From Pseudomonas gingeri (GTDB lineage Bacteria; Pseudomonadota; Gammaproteobacteria; Pseudomonadales; Pseudomonadaceae): a stretch of 64,000 nucleotides of DNA. The notes under the pieces are model-generated. The model was not told the origin of the DNA. It was given only the letters and a program-made list of their open reading frames with translations, and ran no database searches. Positions 60,611 to 64,000 of this stretch are shown here, one piece after another; the stretch's first letter is position 1, and every line of letters begins with the position of its first letter. The position numbers and the translations under genes are program-made. The stretch lies in assembly GCF_013386165.1 (NCBI RefSeq), contig NZ_JACAOS010000017.1:248001-312000 (forward strand), written 5' to 3'.

Positions 60611-61882
60611 ATGATCGGCCTGGATACCGGGATGCAGGGGATCAACCTGACGTTGCAGGTGTTCCTGCTCGACCTGCTGCTGAGCGGCGACAACGCCGTG
60701 GTCATCGCTCTGGCGTGCCGTCACTTGCCGGCGCGGCAGATGCGCCAAGCCGTTTTCGCCGGGATGGGCGTGGCGGTTGCCTTGCGAATCCTGTTCACCT
60801 CGGTGATCGGCCTGTTGCTCAAGGTGCCCTGCTTGAAACTCCTGGGCATGGGCGCCCTGGTGGTGATTGCCATCAAGTTGCTGGTGGCCGATGACGAGGC
60901 CGAACACCGGCCGCAGAGTTCGGCTTCGACGCTCTGGTCAGTGGTCGGGCTTATCGTCTTTGCCGACCTGAGCATGAGCCTGGACAATGTGGTGGCCCTG
61001 GCGGCCGTGGCCCAGGACAACCTGGGAATCCTGGTACTGGGGCTGCTGCTGAGCATTCCGATGCTGATGTACGGCAGTTTGTTCGTCAGCGGGTTGTTCA
61101 AGCGTTATCCGTTGTTGATCCCGGCGGGTGGCGCCTTGTTGGGGTGGGTGGCCGGGGATATCGGCATGTCCGACCCACTGATTGCCGATTGGGTGGCGGC
61201 CCAGGCTCCGGGTCTGGTGCTGGCGATGCCAGTGGCCTGTGCGATTTTTGTGCTGGTGGAGAGTCGGATCATCCAGCGCAACCTGCGTTTGCTGCCCAGG
61301 CCTGAACCGGTGGTGCGCCATACCCCGATGGCCGATCCGATACTCGCCGAGCCGCTGCCGGCCAGCGTGATTCGGGTGGAGGCGGCGGCAGAGGATATCC
61401 CCGGTATTCGTGAACCCATGGCTGCCGAGTTGCTCCCTCCCGAGGTGCCTTTGCCGCCTGTGGATAACTCGCCTGTCGAGCCGTTGCCCGGCGAATCGAA
61501 GCGCAAGCGCCGCTGGTATTGGGGTGGGGCGCTGGTGGCGGTACCGGTGCTGGCGTATATCGGTTATTCGGTGATCTATGTCGGCATCATCAACGCCGGC
61601 TACATGCCCACGCCCAGGCTGCTGAGCAGCTACGAGTGCCCGGGTTTCAACGGGCCGTTCATCTTTTTCTACCAGCATGGCAAGGACACCGTGCGTATTC
61701 GCAGCAGTGCCGGTTCGCTCGACGGCGCGTTGATCAAGGGCCGGCTGGAGTGGATCAACGCGACCCGGGCCTCGTCGCTGCTGGGCTTTACCCCTCCCCA
61801 GGAAATCACCAATGACGATGCCGGCTCCATTCGCATCAACGGCGGGAGCTTTTCGCAAATGGATTGTTACAGGAAAGGCTAG
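60611..61882 (+). CDS. TerC/YjbE-family membrane protein with extra C-terminal domain
   Basis: 423 aa, nearly twice the usual size. Residues about 1-225 are a seven-helix TerC domain with the metal-site Asp pairs in LLSGDNAVVIALACR and ADLSMSLDNVVALAAVA; relatives export Mn or supply metals to exported enzymes. A Pro-rich linker (PEVPLPPVDNSPVEPLPG), a basic patch (KRKRRW) and one more membrane helix (WGGALVAVPVLAYIGYSVIY) lead to a probable periplasmic domain of about 80 residues with one Cys near its start (SYECPGF) and one at its end (QMDCYRKG), reminiscent of MliC-type folds. It is 25 bases after the NRAMP gene. A perfect DnaA box (61459) lies in the linker. Confidence 0.82.
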   Translation: MIGLDTGMQGINLTLQVFLLDLLLSGDNAVVIALACRHLPARQMRQAVFAGMGVAVALRILFTSVIGLLLKVPCLKLLGMGALVVIAIKLLVADDEAEHRPQSSASTLWSVVGLIVFADLSMSLDNVVALAAVAQDNLGILVLGLLLSIPMLMYGSLFVSGLFKRYPLLIPAGGALLGWVAGDIGMSDPLIADWVAAQAPGLVLAMPVACAIFVLVESRIIQRNLRLLPRPEPVVRHTPMADPILAEPLPASVIRVEAAAEDIPGIREPMAAELLPPEVPLPPVDNSPVEPLPGESKRKRRWYWGGALVAVPVLAYIGYSVIYVGIINAGYMPTPRLLSSYECPGFNGPFIFFYQHGKDTVRIRSSAGSLDGALIKGRLEWINATRASSLLGFTPPQEITNDDAGSIRINGGSFSQMDCYRKG

Positions 61883-61947
61883 TGATCAAGATGGGTAGAA
61901 ACTGAGAGTGTGCTCCACTTGAAGAAAATCAGGGAGCCGACCAGCCG

Positions 61948-62820
61948 ATGCCAGAGATTACCTTGCCCTCAAAACAACTCCTCCTCTTTGAGCGAGAAGG
62001 CGAGTCTGAGTCCAGTGTCGGAAAAATTCCTACGGCGCCTGGGAAATACAGCGACTTTATTGTTTATGTTGATGAAAGCGGTGATCACGGGATGCAGACG
62101 TTGGATGCCAACTATCCAATGTTTGTATTGGCCTTTTGCATTTTCCATAAACGATATTACTGTGAGACCGTCATTCCGGCCCTGCAAAAATTCAAATTCA
62201 ACCACATGGGGCACGATTTGATCGGGCTTCATGAGTTGGAAATACGAAAAGAAAAGGGTGCTTTTTCTAGCCTATTTGTCTCGCGACAACATAAAAACCA
62301 GTTTCTCAACGAACTCACAAGCATCATTGATACGAGTCATTTCATATTGATCAGTTGTGTGATCGATAAGATGAGCCTGCGTGAGCGGCAGGGCGTTGCC
62401 CAGAACCCCTATCATCTGGCCCTGGGGTTCTGCCTGGAAACCCTTTATGAGTTTCTGGAAGAGAAGCAACAGACAGGCGCTTTGACCCATGTCATTTTTG
62501 AGCGCAGAGGAAAACGCGAGGATAACGAACTGGAATTGGAGTTTCGCCGTATGTGCGACGCTGCCAATAAATTGAACAGACAACTTCCGTTTGAAATAAT
62601 TTTTGCCACTAAACAGGTTAATTCCACCGGATTGCAATTGGCCGACCTTGTCGCCAGGCCGATTGGAATGAGCGTATTGCGCGCGGGACAAGAGAACCGT
62701 GCATTTGATGTGCTCAAGCGCAAGTTCTACTGCAGTGGTGGGCGTGAGAAGGTGGGAACAGGTTTTGAAAACTGGGGCCTGAAAATTTTCCCTGCTCCAG
62801 AAAGCGAAAAGCCCCGATGA
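61948..62820 (+). CDS. DUF3800 domain protein
   Basis: 290 aa. The family motif is at residues about 38-45, YVDESGDHG, and the C-terminal part has the conserved TGLQLADLVARPIG. The fold is expected to be RNase H-like with an acidic active site; many relatives occur in mobile or defence regions, but the function is unproven. Codon use is A+T-richer than the neighbours, consistent with recent gain. It stands alone, with a putative ribosome-binding site AGGGAG upstream. Confidence 0.82.
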   Translation: MPEITLPSKQLLLFEREGESESSVGKIPTAPGKYSDFIVYVDESGDHGMQTLDANYPMFVLAFCIFHKRYYCETVIPALQKFKFNHMGHDLIGLHELEIRKEKGAFSSLFVSRQHKNQFLNELTSIIDTSHFILISCVIDKMSLRERQGVAQNPYHLALGFCLETLYEFLEEKQQTGALTHVIFERRGKREDNELELEFRRMCDAANKLNRQLPFEIIFATKQVNSTGLQLADLVARPIGMSVLRAGQENRAFDVLKRKFYCSGGREKVGTGFENWGLKIFPAPESEKPR

Positions 62821-62834
62821 AACTCACCGAGGCT
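62803..62834 (-). terminator. Hairpin, possible terminator of the minus-strand LysR gene
   Basis: AGCCTCG (minus-strand reading of 62834-62828) pairs with CGGGGCT (62816-62810) with one mismatch and is followed by TTTTCGCTTT. It lies about 95 bases after the LysR stop and overlaps the last codons of the DUF3800 gene. Confidence 0.4.
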
Positions 62835-62927
62835 ACGACGCCGACCGGGATCCCCCAGTCCATTTGGCGCAGAGTCTAGGTTGGCTTCTATTGAGTGTCA
62901 ATGATGCCATCCGCCAGGTAGCCCCGC

Positions 62928-63815
62928 TTATTGCGCCAGCAACACCCCCTGCTCACTCGCACACAACGCCAGCAGAAAATCCCACACCACCCGCAGCCGC
63001 ACGGATTTGTGCAGCTCCCGCCGGGTGCTGATCCAGTAGCTGCGCTGGATGGTTTCTTCCGGCAGTACGCGCACCAACTGCGGATCATCCTTGGCCATGT
63101 AGTTGGGCAACACCGCAATCCCCAGCCCGGCCCGCGCCGCCTGTTGTTGGGCGATGACGCTGGTGCTGCGAAAAATCACATTCGGCGTGCGGCAGAAGTT
63201 GTTGAGGAACAACAGCTCCTCGCTGAACAGCAGGTCGTCGACGTAGCCGATCCAGTTGTGTTGCGACAGGTCATCGCGCTGCTGCAAGGCTGGCGCCCGG
63301 GCGAGGTAGTCCGGGCTGGCATACAGCGCCAGGCGATAGTCGGTCAGTTTGCGAGTTATCAACAGGTCGGCATTGGGCCGGTCGAGGTGGATGCTGATCT
63401 CCGCCTCGCGGTTGAGGATGCTGACGAAACGCGGCACCGCCACCAGTTCCACTTCCAGCCCCGGGTAACGTTCGTACAGGCCGCCCATGCGCGGGGTCAG
63501 AAACATGATGCCGATCCCTTCGGTCACCCCCAGGCGGATCTTGCCCAGGGGCGCGATGGCCTGGGTGATTTCCTCCTGGGCCAGCAAGGCGACGTTTTCC
63601 ATGGCCTCGGCATGTTTGAGCAATGCATGGCCCGAGGGCGTCAGCTCATAACCTTGGGCGTGCTGGACGAACAGCGCCGTGCCCAGGCTCTGCTCGATGG
63701 TCTCGATATGCCGGGCCACGGTGCTGTGGGTGGTGTTCAGGCGCTTGGCCGCGGTCAGCAGGCGCCCGCTGCGCTGCAGCTCGAGAAAAAAACGCAGGTC
63801 GTTCCAGTCGAACAT
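62928..63815 (-). CDS. LysR-family transcriptional regulator
   Basis: 295 aa from ATG 63815, which has AAGGAAG 7 bases upstream; a longer opening frame is rejected. N-terminal helix-turn-helix (WNDLRFFLELQRSGRLLTAA, THSTVARHIETIEQSLGTALF) and an effector domain with GLGIAVLPNYMAK. Divergent from an FAD-dependent oxidoreductase gene 138 bases away, which it probably controls. Confidence 0.88.
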   Translation of the reverse strand: MFDWNDLRFFLELQRSGRLLTAAKRLNTTHSTVARHIETIEQSLGTALFVQHAQGYELTPSGHALLKHAEAMENVALLAQEEITQAIAPLGKIRLGVTEGIGIMFLTPRMGGLYERYPGLEVELVAVPRFVSILNREAEISIHLDRPNADLLITRKLTDYRLALYASPDYLARAPALQQRDDLSQHNWIGYVDDLLFSEELLFLNNFCRTPNVIFRSTSVIAQQQAARAGLGIAVLPNYMAKDDPQLVRVLPEETIQRSYWISTRRELHKSVRLRVVWDFLLALCASEQGVLLAQ

Positions 63816-63952
63816 GGGGCTTCCTTGTGAATCACGGGGTTCACGGCCTTGCTTGAAAACGCACAGCACTTGCGCAAAAACGAAGGTTTTCATCTCGAAA
63901 CTAATCAATAACATGAAGGGAGACAAGAACAATAAAAAAGGCGAGGTTGCCT

Positions 63953-64000
63953 ATGTCATCTGCCCACCTGCCCTATGACTACGTGATAGTCGGCGCCGGG
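63953..64000 (+). CDS. FAD-dependent oxidoreductase (GMC type likely), 5' end only
   Basis: Sixteen codons are visible: MSSAHLPYDYVIVGAG, the first strand and glycine-rich turn of an FAD-binding Rossmann fold in the style of GMC oxidoreductases such as choline dehydrogenase. A GAGG sequence precedes the ATG. The subfamily cannot be confirmed from this fragment. Confidence 0.6.
   Translation, partial: MSSAHLPYDYVIVGAG

Overview
The window is a stretch of Pseudomonas chromosome around the replication origin, most likely from the P. fluorescens group. The evidence is gene order. On the minus strand run glmU-glmR-glmS, the whole ATP synthase operon, parB-parA, rsmG-mnmG, mnmE, yidC-yidD-rnpA and rpmH. 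On the plus strand follow dnaA-dnaN-recF-gyrB. Consensus-type parS sites, Pseudomonas-type REP sequences and a high-GC coding style agree. The species cannot be fixed from the sequence alone.

Layout. 1-2118: the end of a dihydroorotase-like gene and a second threonyl-tRNA synthetase, an arrangement known from Zur-regulated zinc-starvation operons. 2133-5452: a DUF3617 protein, cardiolipin synthase and cyclopropane-fatty-acid synthase. 5580-7528: a three-gene bufferin/MNIO RiPP operon (precursor with six cysteines, DUF692 enzyme, DUF2063 partner). 7529-18746: metabolic and accessory genes, including an orphan 112-aa protein with a hairpin leader, a lipoamide dehydrogenase behind a perfect 20-bp palindrome, an Lrp/LysE pair, a ProA-like dehydrogenase, a REP pair, a three-module flavo-iron-sulfur fusion, a GST/LysR/hydrolase group, and a degraded gene beside the predicted Tn7 attachment site.

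19065-46081 is the conserved origin core. Two separate intergenic regions carry clusters of DnaA boxes next to A+T-rich tracts: mnmE-mnmG (about 34.90-35.19 kb) and rpmH-dnaA (about 39.43-39.80 kb). Perfect DnaA boxes are also scattered through genes across the window (at least 21 counted), and three parS sites lie inside genes or at their ends.

46316-48032 is a small islet after gyrB: an XRE/ImmA-IrrE protein followed by a PIN-domain gene broken by a one-base frameshift. 48309-57161 is a complete second chemosensory operon (MCP, CheY, STAS, CheA, MCP, CheW, CheR, CheD, CheB) with an RpoS-like -10 element upstream. 57342-61882 holds a second hflK-hflC pair, a divergent NRAMP-like transporter and a TerC-family protein with an extra C-terminal domain, possibly one metal/membrane-quality locus. 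The right end has a DUF3800 gene, a LysR regulator and the first codons of a divergent FAD-dependent (probably GMC-type) oxidoreductase.

The best candidates for under-described biology are the bufferin operon, the CheA with tandem GspE-N/MshEN-like repeats, the TerC fusion with a non-canonical NRAMP neighbour, and the frameshifted PIN toxin. No rRNA, tRNA, CRISPR array, prophage or insertion sequence was recognised.
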